64,000 nt of DNA from an uncultured SAR86 cluster bacterium (GTDB taxonomy: Bacteria > Pseudomonadota > Gammaproteobacteria > Magnimaribacterales > AG-339-G14). Below are positions 48,150 through 56,022 of the stretch, piece after piece. How positions within the stretch are numbered: the stretch's first letter is position 1; each line of letters opens with the position of its first letter. A program made the position numbers and the translations under genes. The stretch covers positions 208,649 to 272,648 of the forward strand of contig CACFWO010000001.1 in assembly GCA_902570035.1 (NCBI GenBank), given 5' to 3'. The notes under the pieces were generated by a model. It worked only from the letters and a program-made list of their open reading frames with translations. It searched no databases and had not been told where the DNA came from.

Positions 48150-48738
48150 CTAATCGATCGTTGTTCATGATGAAGGTTGATTTCAAGTCACTTGCAGCCG
48201 ACTTGATTTCATTAATATTAGTAGCTTCTCCAACTTGAATTACCCCGACCATAGCCATCATTGCATGCGGAGTGCAGTTGTAGACATAAACACCCTCTTT
48301 ATCTAATGTAATGCTTATCTCTTGATTGATTTCCCCAGTCCATGCTTCGGCTCCGGCAGGAATCATGCCTGGGAGACTTGCTGAGTTATGAAGTTGATCT
48401 GTTAATACAAAATTGATGGTGTCGCCAACTGAGACCATTATCACTCCTGGTTCAAACACCATGGTGCCATCTGCCCCTTCGTTTTTCATTTCAATGGTGT
48501 GCACATTACCTTCGGAAAGTTGAACCTTATTAGCTTCGTCTTCATTTGATGCAGAAGACATAGATCCAGAATTGATTGCCACATTATAACCTGGGCCCGC
48601 TGTTCTTATTCCGCAACCGTCACCTTCCATGCATACCTGACCTAAAGGCATAATCCTTTTTTCAATGGATTCTGGTCTCATATCTTGAGCAAAAGTTGCA
48701 TGAGAAAGAACAAGAACTAATAATATAAAATTTTTCAT
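48127..48738 (-). CDS. Pseudoazurin-like blue copper protein with cytochrome c5-like leader
   Basis: Predicted periplasmic type I copper electron carrier. The start ATG 48738 gives 203 residues with a signal peptide (ILLVLVLSHATFAQ). Residues ~20-40 (PESIEKRIMPLGQVCMEGD) resemble the segment that precedes the haem domain in proteobacterial cytochrome c5 proteins. The cupredoxin domain (residues ~80-175) has copper ligands His117 (QLHNSAS), Cys155, His158 (NCTPHAMMAM) and Met163, in the pseudoazurin spacing. A further ~30-residue tail follows. An earlier in-frame ATG six codons upstream is less likely because the signal peptide begins at MKN. Confidence 0.87.
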   Translation of the reverse strand: MKNFILLVLVLSHATFAQDMRPESIEKRIMPLGQVCMEGDGCGIRTAGPGYNVAINSGSMSSASNEDEANKVQLSEGNVHTIEMKNEGADGTMVFEPGVIMVSVGDTINFVLTDQLHNSASLPGMIPAGAEAWTGEINQEISITLDKEGVYVYNCTPHAMMAMVGVIQVGEATNINEIKSAASDLKSTFIMNNDRLDGYLSRL

Positions 48739-48821
48739 GGGGCGATTATAGAACATTGAATCCTTAATATCTTCGAGGGTTGAAAAAATTTTATATCTAG
48801 AACCTGATGTTATGAAAAAAA

Positions 48822-48897
48822 GGGCTAGTAGTTCAGTGGATAGAACGTCTGCCTCCGGAGCAGAAGGTCGCAGGTTTGAATCCTGCCTAGCCCACCA
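48822..48897 (+). tRNA. tRNA-Arg (anticodon CCG), CCA encoded
   Basis: All arms fold: acceptor GGGCTAG/CTAGCCC, D-stem GTTC/GAAC, anticodon stem TCTGC/GCAGA with loop CTCCGGA (anticodon CCG at 48875-48877 is incorrect by loop count; it is bases 48855-48857), T-stem GCAGG/CCTGC. Discriminator A then CCA. It reads CGG codons. The T-loop is TTTGAAT, so position 56 is U instead of the near-universal C. The final 11 bases overlap the 3' end of hflX on the other strand. Confidence 0.95.
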
Positions 48898-50194
48898 AAT
48901 TATTTGATTGCTCTTCTTGGTTCTCTTGAGGAACTAAATCCACACCATCCTGCTCTAGCAATTGATTCAGTTCAAAGTTACCGATAACCACATCAAATAT
49001 CCAACTATCGTCAACAACTGCTTCATGTTTTATGAATCCTTGTTGATATAAAGATGCTCTAATACCACCAAGCTTTTGTCTAACAGAGAGTCTGCCCGTA
49101 TAGATTCCCTTGCTTAAGTGATTAGTAATCTTTTCTTTTAAACGACTTAGGCCTATTCCTTCTGAGGCAGATATCGAAACTTGATTTACGTCTTCTGATA
49201 TTCCAATGGCATCAGCTTCATCAGCCTGATCAATTTTATTGTTTACTATAATTTGAGGAATTTTATCGGCGTTTATTTCACGCAAAATTTTATTAACTTC
49301 TCTGAATTTGAAATCACAATCAATGTCGCTCACATCAGATACGTGAAGCAAAAGATCTGCTTCTCGAAGGTCCTCTAGAGTTGCCTTAAATGATTCAATC
49401 AAAGCAGTAGGTAGGTTAGAAATAAAACCGACAGTATCGATATAGAGAATCGACCCTGTGCCAGGGCTTAAATTTTTTCTTGTAACAGTATCTAAAGTAG
49501 CAAACAATTGATCTGCTTCGTATTGATCAGATCCAGTTAGTTTATTGAATAAAGTTGTTTTTCCAGCGTTGGTATATCCAACCAAGGCCAACACATGGTT
49601 GTTGCCTTTTTTCCTTGCATATCGATTTAATTTTTTTTGGCGGTGACTTTTCTCTAGTCTTTTTTTAATGGATTTAATTCTATTTCCTATAAGCCTTCTA
49701 TCGGTTTCCAATTGAGTTTCACCAGGACCTCTCAAACCAATTCCTCCTTTTTGCCTTTCTAGGTGACTCCACCCTCTTACAAGCCTGGTTGATAAGTGAT
49801 TAAGTTGAGCTAACTCAACTTGCATCTTACCGATGTGACTGGTCGCTCTTGAGGCAAAAATATCCAAAATCAATCCTGTTCTATCTAACACCCTTGTTCG
49901 AAGTTCTTTTTCTAAATTCCTTTCTTGAGAGGGCGATAAATCATGATTAAAGATGACAAGATCAGCTTTGTATTTTTTTGCAGCTTCACTAATTTCATCA
50001 ACTTTTCCTTTACCTAAAAAGTACTTCGCAGAAAGACTATTTTGCTGACCATGATATTCCTTAAGAATGTTAGCCCCTGTTGATCCTACAAGGTCTTTGA
50101 ATTCGTTAAAGGGATCAATAGGATTTGATAAGTCGGTGACTTTTTTTAAATTCGATTGAACGATTATGACATTAGGATGAAATGTATTTTTCAT
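48887..50194 (-). CDS. hflX: Ribosome-splitting GTPase HflX
   Basis: GTPase that splits stalled ribosomes under stress. HflX signatures: an N-terminal domain with FLGKGKVDEI and VIFNHDLSPSQERNLE, the GLRGPGETQLETDRRLI linker, G1 GYTNAGKTTLFN, G3 IDTVGFISNLP and G4 NNKID. 435 residues. The TAG stop codon lies inside the acceptor stem of the tRNA-Arg gene on the opposite strand, so the C-terminus (LVG) is dictated in part by tRNA sequence. Divergent from a small lipoprotein gene. Confidence 0.95.
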   Translation of the reverse strand: MKNTFHPNVIIVQSNLKKVTDLSNPIDPFNEFKDLVGSTGANILKEYHGQQNSLSAKYFLGKGKVDEISEAAKKYKADLVIFNHDLSPSQERNLEKELRTRVLDRTGLILDIFASRATSHIGKMQVELAQLNHLSTRLVRGWSHLERQKGGIGLRGPGETQLETDRRLIGNRIKSIKKRLEKSHRQKKLNRYARKKGNNHVLALVGYTNAGKTTLFNKLTGSDQYEADQLFATLDTVTRKNLSPGTGSILYIDTVGFISNLPTALIESFKATLEDLREADLLLHVSDVSDIDCDFKFREVNKILREINADKIPQIIVNNKIDQADEADAIGISEDVNQVSISASEGIGLSRLKEKITNHLSKGIYTGRLSVRQKLGGIRASLYQQGFIKHEAVVDDSWIFDVVIGNFELNQLLEQDGVDLVPQENQEEQSNNLVG

Positions 50195-50241
50195 AAAAAA
50201 ATAATTTTATCAGTCTTTTGTGCTTTAAAATAAATCACTGT

Positions 50242-50247
50242 TATATT
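50242..50247 (+). promoter_or_regulatory. Possible extended -10 for the small lipoprotein gene
   Basis: TGTTATATT gives TG-n-TATATT, 26 bases before the ATG at 50274. A weak TTGTGC at 50218-50223 is 18 bases upstream. Read by eye in the 79-base gap between divergent genes. Confidence 0.3.
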
Positions 50248-50273
50248 AATTTGCACTTAGAGCCCTTTTACCG

Positions 50274-50528
50274 ATGAAATATTTTCTAGTAACAATCCTT
50301 TCTTTAATTTTTATAAGCTGTGCCAGTGCAGATAAATCAATGCAAGCATCGGAAGAAAAAGAAGAGAATTCAAAAGATGATTTAATCTGTAAGTTTGAAG
50401 AAATGACCGGCAGTCATGTAAGAAAAAGAGTGTGCTACACAAAAAGACAAATTGACAGGCAAAGAGAAATCTCACAAGAAGCGTTAAGAAGAAGAATTAG
50501 AGGAGTTCCTTCTAATCCCAATCCTTAA
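50274..50528 (+). CDS. Small conserved lipoprotein, function unknown
   Basis: An 84-residue protein with a lipoprotein signal (LVTILSLIFISC, Cys16). After an acidic linker comes CKFEEMTGSHVRKRVCYTKR, a C-x6-TGS-x5-C type module that recurs in small secreted proteins of Gammaproteobacteria; the two cysteines may form a disulfide. The tail is strongly basic (RQREISQEALRRRIRG). No function is known to me. The 3' end overlaps the reductase gene on the other strand by four bases. Confidence 0.75.
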   Translation: MKYFLVTILSLIFISCASADKSMQASEEKEENSKDDLICKFEEMTGSHVRKRVCYTKRQIDRQREISQEALRRRIRGVPSNPNP

Positions 50529-51544
50529 GGAATTGAGATTTGATTCTGACCCTCTAAGCTTTTGGCAGTATCCACTAAAGTTTCTTCAACAGGCCTAGGC
50601 TGCCAGTTCAATATAGTTTTTACTTTTTCATTTGAGAGAAACTGAGGATCGCCAAGCATCCTAAGACTCTCTCGTGCTCTAACACTAAAAAGTGCAGCAA
50701 ATCTTAAAATGAAATTGGGTAATCTTAATTTAGGCGCTTTTGTAAAGCCTGCCTTAAGCAAGATTTGAGAAATTTCATGCAACCAGAAACTTGAAGTACA
50801 AAGAATAAAACGCTCATTGTTAGAAGCTTGATTAGAGATAGCATCTACATGAGCTTGCGCAACATCTCTTACATCTACAATACCAAGATGAATATTTGGA
50901 GTTCCTGGTAATTTTCCAGAAGTTAACATCTGGACTAAAACGTTTGTTCCTCCTAAATCAGGCGAAAGTGCAGGTCCCAAAACCATGTAAGGACAAAAAA
51001 CAGTTAATGGAAATTTTTCGTCTTCACCTAAGTTATCAATGAATTCCCAGGCAGACTTCTCCGCCATAGTTTTACTCTTTGCGTATGGAGTAATTTTATT
51101 TGAATCAACATCTGACCAATCATTTTCATCGTAATTTTTTTTTTTGGAATCATCATAAAAAATCGAAGCGACTGATGAAGTTAAAATCACTTTCTTTGCT
51201 TTATTTACTTTTGCAGCATTAAGCGAGCGAAGAGTACCGTCAACGGCAGGCCTGATAAGTACTTCTTCGTCTATCGAATCGCTAGCTGAAATTGGAGAAG
51301 CAACGTGCATAACATAATCACAATCTTTACCTGCTTCTTCCCAGCCTTCATCATTCAATAAATCTAATTCAATAATTTCTAAATTTTCTACTGAAGTGTT
51401 CGATTCTTTCATGGCAGTAATGACTTCTTCTTTTCTGATCTTATCTCGAAGTGTGCCTCTCACAGCATAACCTTGATCAAGAAGTTGTTTGCAACAATGC
51501 AATCCAATGAATCCCGTTACACCTGTCAATAATACTTTTTCCAT
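50525..51544 (-). CDS. NAD(P)-dependent reductase/epimerase, dihydroflavonol reductase-like
   Basis: Extended short-chain dehydrogenase of 339 residues. The cofactor motif is GVTGFIGLHCCKQLL (GxxGxxG), followed by DLLNDEGWEEA, the VMHVASPIS segment and the catalytic Tyr-Lys pair YAKSKTMAEK; a Ser sits in ILTSSVASIF. The pattern matches dihydroflavonol-4-reductase-like enzymes that reduce aldehydes or ketones. Substrate unknown. It is the last gene of a minus-strand run after the CoA-transferase gene, nine bases apart, and may act on the same pathway. Confidence 0.82.
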   Translation of the reverse strand: MEKVLLTGVTGFIGLHCCKQLLDQGYAVRGTLRDKIRKEEVITAMKESNTSVENLEIIELDLLNDEGWEEAGKDCDYVMHVASPISASDSIDEEVLIRPAVDGTLRSLNAAKVNKAKKVILTSSVASIFYDDSKKKNYDENDWSDVDSNKITPYAKSKTMAEKSAWEFIDNLGEDEKFPLTVFCPYMVLGPALSPDLGGTNVLVQMLTSGKLPGTPNIHLGIVDVRDVAQAHVDAISNQASNNERFILCTSSFWLHEISQILLKAGFTKAPKLRLPNFILRFAALFSVRARESLRMLGDPQFLSNEKVKTILNWQPRPVEETLVDTAKSLEGQNQISIP

Positions 51545-51553
51545 AATTCTTTT

Positions 51554-52750
51554 TTATTCTTGATCGGACTCTAGTCTATTGAGCCATCTTTTAATTATCT
51601 CATCAGTGTGTTCTCCTAATTTTGGTGCACGAACAAAGCTTTCATCGTGATTAGAAATCTTTACCGGATTGCCTGGAACTTTCACCGTTTCTCCGCTATC
51701 TTGCTGGAGATCTACGATCATATTTCTTTTTATGAGATCTTCATCTTGAAAAGTTTCAGAAAAATTATTTATGGGTCCACACGGCACCCTATGTTTCTGT
51801 AATAAATCTATCCAATACTCTGTAGTGTTGGTGGAAAATTTTTCCTGTAGGGCTGCATCGATTGTTTCTCTGTTTTCCAATCTACCCTTTCTGTTTTTGT
51901 TCTGTTGAGTATCTAGATGCTGTAATTCCATAGCCTCAATCAAACTAGGCCAAAAGTTTTCTGCCACCACTGCAACTTGAATAAAATTATCCTGAGTTTT
52001 ATACAGGTTGAACGGTGCATGATTCATGTGTTGATTACCAATAGGATCAGGATCTTCTCCCGACAAAAAATGCATAGTTGCCATGTAAGTCAGAAGACTC
52101 ACTTGAGTGTCTAACATGGAAATATCGACGTGCTCTCCGTAATCGTAGATTGCTCTGGAGCGAATAGCGCTTAGAATTCCGATAATGGCGTAAAGACCTG
52201 CGCCAAGATCCGCTATAGGGATTCCCGATTTAACTGGGTTATTTTTGTCAGTGCCGGTGATGGACATGGCGCCCGAATAACCTTGCACAATGTTGTCGTA
52301 AGCCGGACGATTGATCTCAGTATCGCCAAAACCGCTTATAGAACAAGTGATTATTTTGAAATTTACTTTCGCTAAGCTATCGTGATCAATGCCTAATCTT
52401 TTGGTTACTCCTTGACTAAAATTATCAACGACCACATCGGCTACTTCTACCAATTTCAAAAAAAGTTTCTTTCCTTCGTCGCTTTTTAGATCTAGCTCAA
52501 CGCTTTTCTTATTTCTAGCAAGAGTTAGATGATAGGCGCCGATACCATCATGCGAATACTTTGGATCATCTTTGAGAAGATTTCTGGTGATGTCTCCTGT
52601 TTTGGGCTGTTCAATTTTAACAACCTCAGCTCCCAAATCAGCCAATACCATAGTCGCGTAAGGTCCGGCAAGCATGTGGGTTAAATCTAAGACTTTTAAG
52701 CCTTTTAGGGATTGCTTCAATTTAGTAATTAGTTTTGTCGTCGACAGCAT
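51554..52750 (-). CDS. CaiB/BaiF family III CoA-transferase
   Basis: A 398-residue CoA-transferase. Family signature LKVLDLTHMLAGPYATMVLADLGAEVVKIEQP near the start (read over two parts), ARNKKSVELDLKSDEGKKLF, and the nucleophilic Asp in HVDISMLDTQVSLL. The acyl substrate cannot be read from sequence. The ATG at 52750 overlaps the MaoC gene by 29 bases; a TTG at 52720 just after the MaoC stop is an alternative start. With MaoC and CitE-like neighbours it resembles gene sets for C5 dicarboxylic acid breakdown. Confidence 0.87.
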   Translation of the reverse strand: MLSTTKLITKLKQSLKGLKVLDLTHMLAGPYATMVLADLGAEVVKIEQPKTGDITRNLLKDDPKYSHDGIGAYHLTLARNKKSVELDLKSDEGKKLFLKLVEVADVVVDNFSQGVTKRLGIDHDSLAKVNFKIITCSISGFGDTEINRPAYDNIVQGYSGAMSITGTDKNNPVKSGIPIADLGAGLYAIIGILSAIRSRAIYDYGEHVDISMLDTQVSLLTYMATMHFLSGEDPDPIGNQHMNHAPFNLYKTQDNFIQVAVVAENFWPSLIEAMELQHLDTQQNKNRKGRLENRETIDAALQEKFSTNTTEYWIDLLQKHRVPCGPINNFSETFQDEDLIKRNMIVDLQQDSGETVKVPGNPVKISNHDESFVRAPKLGEHTDEIIKRWLNRLESDQE

Positions 52751-53240
52751 TCCCTGTAGTTGGGATCAATGCTGAGCGCTTGTATGAAGCAACAACCACT
52801 CCGTCTTGATTGGTGCCGGTTGTTTGAACAGTAACGATGCCGCAGTTTTCTCTCGATTCTGACAACCTTTTCTCTAAGACTTCTGATTCAGCATACAAAG
52901 TATCGCCCACAAAAAGAGGATGAGGTAAAACAATGTCAGTCCACCCTAGATTTGCAATGGCTTTTTGACTGACATCGCTAACGCTCATTCCAACCATGAC
53001 AGCCACGGTAAAAGTGCTGTTGACCAGCGTCTTGCCAAATTCGGTTTCCTTGCCGTATTCTTCATCGAAATGAAGCGGATGAGTGTTCATGGTCAGTAAG
53101 GTAAACCAAGTATTATCCGATTGAGTTATGGTGCGACCAGGTCGATGCTCATAAATATGACCGATTTCAAAATCTTCGAAGTACCTGCCGAAAGTTTCTC
53201 GATATCTGTTATTGCCAAGATCTTTGATACCTTTAACCAT
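52722..53240 (-). CDS. MaoC-like enoyl-CoA hydratase
   Basis: A 172-residue hot-dog-fold protein. The segment FEDFEIGHIYEHRPGRTITQSDNTWFTLLTMNTHPLHFDEEYG carries the R-specific hydratase active site (Asp in SDNTWF and His in HPLHFD). Single-domain MaoC proteins hydrate (R)-enoyl-CoA intermediates. It shares one base with the CitE-like gene before it and overlaps the CoA-transferase after it, so the three form one translational unit. Confidence 0.87.
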   Translation of the reverse strand: MVKGIKDLGNNRYRETFGRYFEDFEIGHIYEHRPGRTITQSDNTWFTLLTMNTHPLHFDEEYGKETEFGKTLVNSTFTVAVMVGMSVSDVSQKAIANLGWTDIVLPHPLFVGDTLYAESEVLEKRLSESRENCGIVTVQTTGTNQDGVVVASYKRSALIPTTGNAVDDKTNY

Positions 53241-54070
53241 TAATCGTCATCTTCTCCTAGCTCTAATCTCAATCTCATTGCTTCAGCAATTGGTTCATCA
53301 ACCATTTTACCATCGACTTTGATAACGCCTGATCCACCAATCTTTTCGTATTCTTTTAAGACCTTCATCGCTTCTTCTTTTTCTTCTTTGGTTGGCTCAA
53401 AGGCCTTGTTAATAATATCCACTTGAGAAGGATGAATACAAGCTTTCCCGGTAAAACCCATATTTTTTACCGCTATTGCTTCTTGTTCACATCCCTCAGG
53501 GTCATCAAGAAAGAAAAACGGAGCATCGATCGTAAATAAATCATACATTGCTGCTGCAATAGCGACTTTAGATCTTGCATAAAGCAGTGGCTCCCAAGCT
53601 AATTTAGCTTTAAGGCCTGCAGAAAAGTCTGCAGCACCAAAAAATAATCCTCTGACTCCTTTAAAAGAAGCTATTTCATCAACAGTAGCAACAGCTCGAG
53701 GAGTTTCGATGAGTGGAATTAAATCGTCTTCAAATGCAATCTTAGTAGCAAGCGTTGCCAGCGAATCAAAACTTTGAATCTTTGGCAAAATAATTGCTTC
53801 TATTTGTTCTTGATAATCTGAGATCAAATCTATGTCTTCTCTTCCTAAATCTGTGATTGGATCATTGACTCTAACAAAAACCGGTTTAGAAAATTTATTA
53901 CCGTCTTTGAAGTTATTGATTAAGTCTTCACGAGCTTCTTTTTTTAAGTGATCCGGACACCCGTCTTCCAAGTCAATGATAAGAGCATTAACGTCGGTTC
54001 TTTGCACATCCTCAAGATTGTGCATTTTATGACCTGGCACAAACAGGTTGGACTTAAATCTGTATAACAT
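53240..54070 (-). CDS. CitE-like CoA-ester lyase (HpcH/HpaI family)
   Basis: A 276-residue TIM-barrel lyase of the CitE/malyl-CoA/citramalyl-CoA family. Signatures: LFVPGHKMHNLE (RS/NLFVPG-like start), ALIIDLEDGCPDHLK with the metal-binding Glu/Asp, VFVRVNDP, LIPLIETPRAV with Glu, FFGAADFSAGLKAK and GKACIHPSQVDII. The cleavage product cannot be assigned by eye; citramalyl- or malyl-CoA are candidates. It shares one base with dsbA upstream and with the MaoC gene downstream. Confidence 0.88.
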   Translation of the reverse strand: MLYRFKSNLFVPGHKMHNLEDVQRTDVNALIIDLEDGCPDHLKKEAREDLINNFKDGNKFSKPVFVRVNDPITDLGREDIDLISDYQEQIEAIILPKIQSFDSLATLATKIAFEDDLIPLIETPRAVATVDEIASFKGVRGLFFGAADFSAGLKAKLAWEPLLYARSKVAIAAAMYDLFTIDAPFFFLDDPEGCEQEAIAVKNMGFTGKACIHPSQVDIINKAFEPTKEEKEEAMKVLKEYEKIGGSGVIKVDGKMVDEPIAEAMRLRLELGEDDD

Positions 54071-54696
54071 TACTGACTCCTTTCGATGTCTACTAGATGA
54101 TCAACAACATCTAAGAGTTCTTCGGTAGGAATATCTCTTGATGCTTTTACTTTGTATTTTCCGTTCACAATAAATGCCGGCACGCCCATGATTTCGTATT
54201 TTCTACCATACACATCAGCGGCATTGATATTCGACTTTATTCGAAATGAATTACTTATAGCTTGGTACTTTTCAGGTTCGACTCCAAAAGCACTAAAAAG
54301 TTCCGTTATTTCCCTATCGCTGGTGAGAAATTTTCTATCTAAATGAATAGACGTAAACGCTGAACCGATTATCTCTTCCATGCCTAATGCTTCGGCAGCG
54401 TAAAATAATTTTGCGTGTTCTTTAGCAGGCGGATTCCAAGTCACCGGAACTCGCCAAAAATCGATGTCCTTGCTGAGGTTTTTCTTCCAGTCTCTAATCA
54501 ATCCCTCTAGCGTAAAACAATGTCCGCAACCTAACCAAAAGAATTCAATCACTTCGATTTTTTCTGGATTACGAGTTTGGACTTCTTCGTCAAGAAATTG
54601 ATAATCGACGCCCGATCGATAATCTTTAGCGATTACTGCAAAAGAAAAAAGACTTAAGAAAAGAATTAAAAAAGATTTAATAGAGACCTGATACAT
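54070..54696 (-). CDS. dsbA: Thiol:disulfide interchange protein DsbA
   Basis: Periplasmic oxidase that introduces disulfides. Signal peptide FLILFLSLFSFAVIA (to ~residue 23), then the thioredoxin-fold active site CGHC at residues 57-60 (FFWLGCGHC) and a cis-Pro loop in MGVPAFIVNGKY. The CGHC dipeptide is the PDI-type rather than the CPHC of E. coli DsbA, which would be expected to alter redox potential. 208 residues. Overlaps the cytochrome c4 gene by 20 bases. The membrane partner DsbB is encoded at 58.8 kb. Confidence 0.93.
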   Translation of the reverse strand: MYQVSIKSFLILFLSLFSFAVIAKDYRSGVDYQFLDEEVQTRNPEKIEVIEFFWLGCGHCFTLEGLIRDWKKNLSKDIDFWRVPVTWNPPAKEHAKLFYAAEALGMEEIIGSAFTSIHLDRKFLTSDREITELFSAFGVEPEKYQAISNSFRIKSNINAADVYGRKYEIMGVPAFIVNGKYKVKASRDIPTEELLDVVDHLVDIERSQ

Positions 54697-55318
54697 AATT
54701 AGCCACTGCTTGAATTTCTTCTATGGTCAGCATGCTAGCAACGTTCTGCATAACCAATCCTTCCTCTTCGCCGTTTCCGCGCGTTTTATTTTTGTAAGCC
54801 ACTAGACTGGTAACAACGTATTCTGCTTTTTGACCGCCAAGAGCAGGATAGCCTGCTGAATTAACTCCTTTTCCTTGGGGACCGTGACACCCTGTGCATG
54901 CTGGCAATCCAGATGCAGCATTTCCAGCTCGATAAATTGTTTGTCCAAGCAATACGTTTTCATCGCTCGCTTGGCCTACTTTAATTTTTTGAGAAGCATA
55001 GTATGCAGCCATATCTCTTAAGTCATCGTCGTTATAGCCATCAAGCAGCCCCATCATCGATTCGATGACTCTTTCGCCTTCTTGGATATGATGAAGTTGA
55101 TCGAAAAGATATCGCTCTCTTTGTCCGGCTAAAGTTGGCCACATGCCCACTAAGCTGTTTCCATCAGCGCCGTGACAAGCAGCACAAGAACCGACTAATT
55201 TTTCTCCTCTTATTGGATCGCCTTTTGGCAAAGGTTTCACTTCGCCAGCCTTTTCAGATGCGGCAAAAGCAACTCCAGATAAACAGAGAATTGAGATGAA
55301 TATAACTTTTTTAACCAT
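54677..55318 (-). CDS. Dihaem cytochrome c4
   Basis: Periplasmic electron carrier of 213 residues with a signal peptide (VIFISILCLSGVAFA). Two haem sites: CAACH (residues 45-49) and CTGCH (141-145), each half followed by an axial Met in the MxG-type segments (SMMGLL, LVMQNVASMLT). The duplicated domains and the length match cytochrome c4, which feeds terminal oxidases. Location next to dsbA and divergent from engB is the standard Pseudomonas-like arrangement. Confidence 0.93.
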   Translation of the reverse strand: MVKKVIFISILCLSGVAFAASEKAGEVKPLPKGDPIRGEKLVGSCAACHGADGNSLVGMWPTLAGQRERYLFDQLHHIQEGERVIESMMGLLDGYNDDDLRDMAAYYASQKIKVGQASDENVLLGQTIYRAGNAASGLPACTGCHGPQGKGVNSAGYPALGGQKAEYVVTSLVAYKNKTRGNGEEEGLVMQNVASMLTIEEIQAVANYVSGLY

Positions 55319-55396
55319 TAAGAAATATTTCAGGGTCGAGCGAGCGAAAATTATATACCATACTCCTTTAATAATCTTTGTTTAGTGTGAAAAACA

Positions 55397-55990
55397 ATGA
55401 AAACTATATTACCTATTAACCTAGCGTTTGATCGCGTTGTCGGCAACCTTGCGCAGCTACCTTTTGATGAAGGAATTGAGATAGCCGTGTGCGGTCGTTC
55501 CAACTCGGGGAAATCAAGCATCATCAATGCTTTGGGTAATAATAAAAAGCTTGCGAAGACCTCAAAAACGCCCGGTCGAACCCAAACGGTAAATTTCTTT
55601 ATGCTTAACGATGATCCACAAACTAAATTAGTGGACTTGCCCGGTTACGGTTACGCCAAAGCGTCTAAACAAGATCAAAATAACTGGGCGCAACTAGTGG
55701 AGAATTATTTGCTCGGCAGACAGTGCCTCAAGAAAGTTGTGGTCATCATGGATATCAGACACCCGTTTAAAGTAGCTGATCTTATTTTTCTAGATTGGTG
55801 TAAAGGCTTACCTATAAATATTTTTATCTGTCTCAACAAAGCCGATAAATTGTCCAATAATCAAGCTGGTCAGTCTTTGGCAGCAGCGCAGCGTGCAGCT
55901 CAAGAATACCCAGAGATAGAACACCTGCAAATTTGCTCTGCCGAAAAGGGTAACGGGCTCGAAGCATTGGGTTCTTTTATCACTTCATAA
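55397..55990 (+). CDS. engB: Ribosome biogenesis GTPase EngB/YsxC
   Basis: Essential GTPase for 50S assembly. G1 is GRSNSGKSSIINAL, the switch region KTPGRTQTVNFF, G3 VDLPGYGYAKASKQ, G4 NKADKL. 197 residues, family length. Convergent with polA across 113 bases that hold a terminator and a candidate sRNA. The divergent cytochrome c4 gene starts 78 bases upstream. Confidence 0.96.
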   Translation: MKTILPINLAFDRVVGNLAQLPFDEGIEIAVCGRSNSGKSSIINALGNNKKLAKTSKTPGRTQTVNFFMLNDDPQTKLVDLPGYGYAKASKQDQNNWAQLVENYLLGRQCLKKVVVIMDIRHPFKVADLIFLDWCKGLPINIFICLNKADKLSNNQAGQSLAAAQRAAQEYPEIEHLQICSAEKGNGLEALGSFITS

Positions 55991-56022
55991 AAAAACCCCG
56001 GACATTGGGGTGGCCCGGGGTT
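55989..56022 (-). terminator. Rho-independent terminator between engB and polA
   Basis: An 8-bp perfect stem AACCCCGG/CCGGGGTT (55994-56001 and 56015-56022) is followed on the minus strand by seven Ts. It would end transcription from polA or from the candidate sRNA. Its T-tract overlaps the engB stop codon. Confidence 0.9.

Noticed and set aside
48127..48756. Earlier start (48756) for the pseudoazurin gene
   Set aside because: Six extra codons would precede a complete signal peptide that begins at MKN. The internal ATG at 48738 is better.
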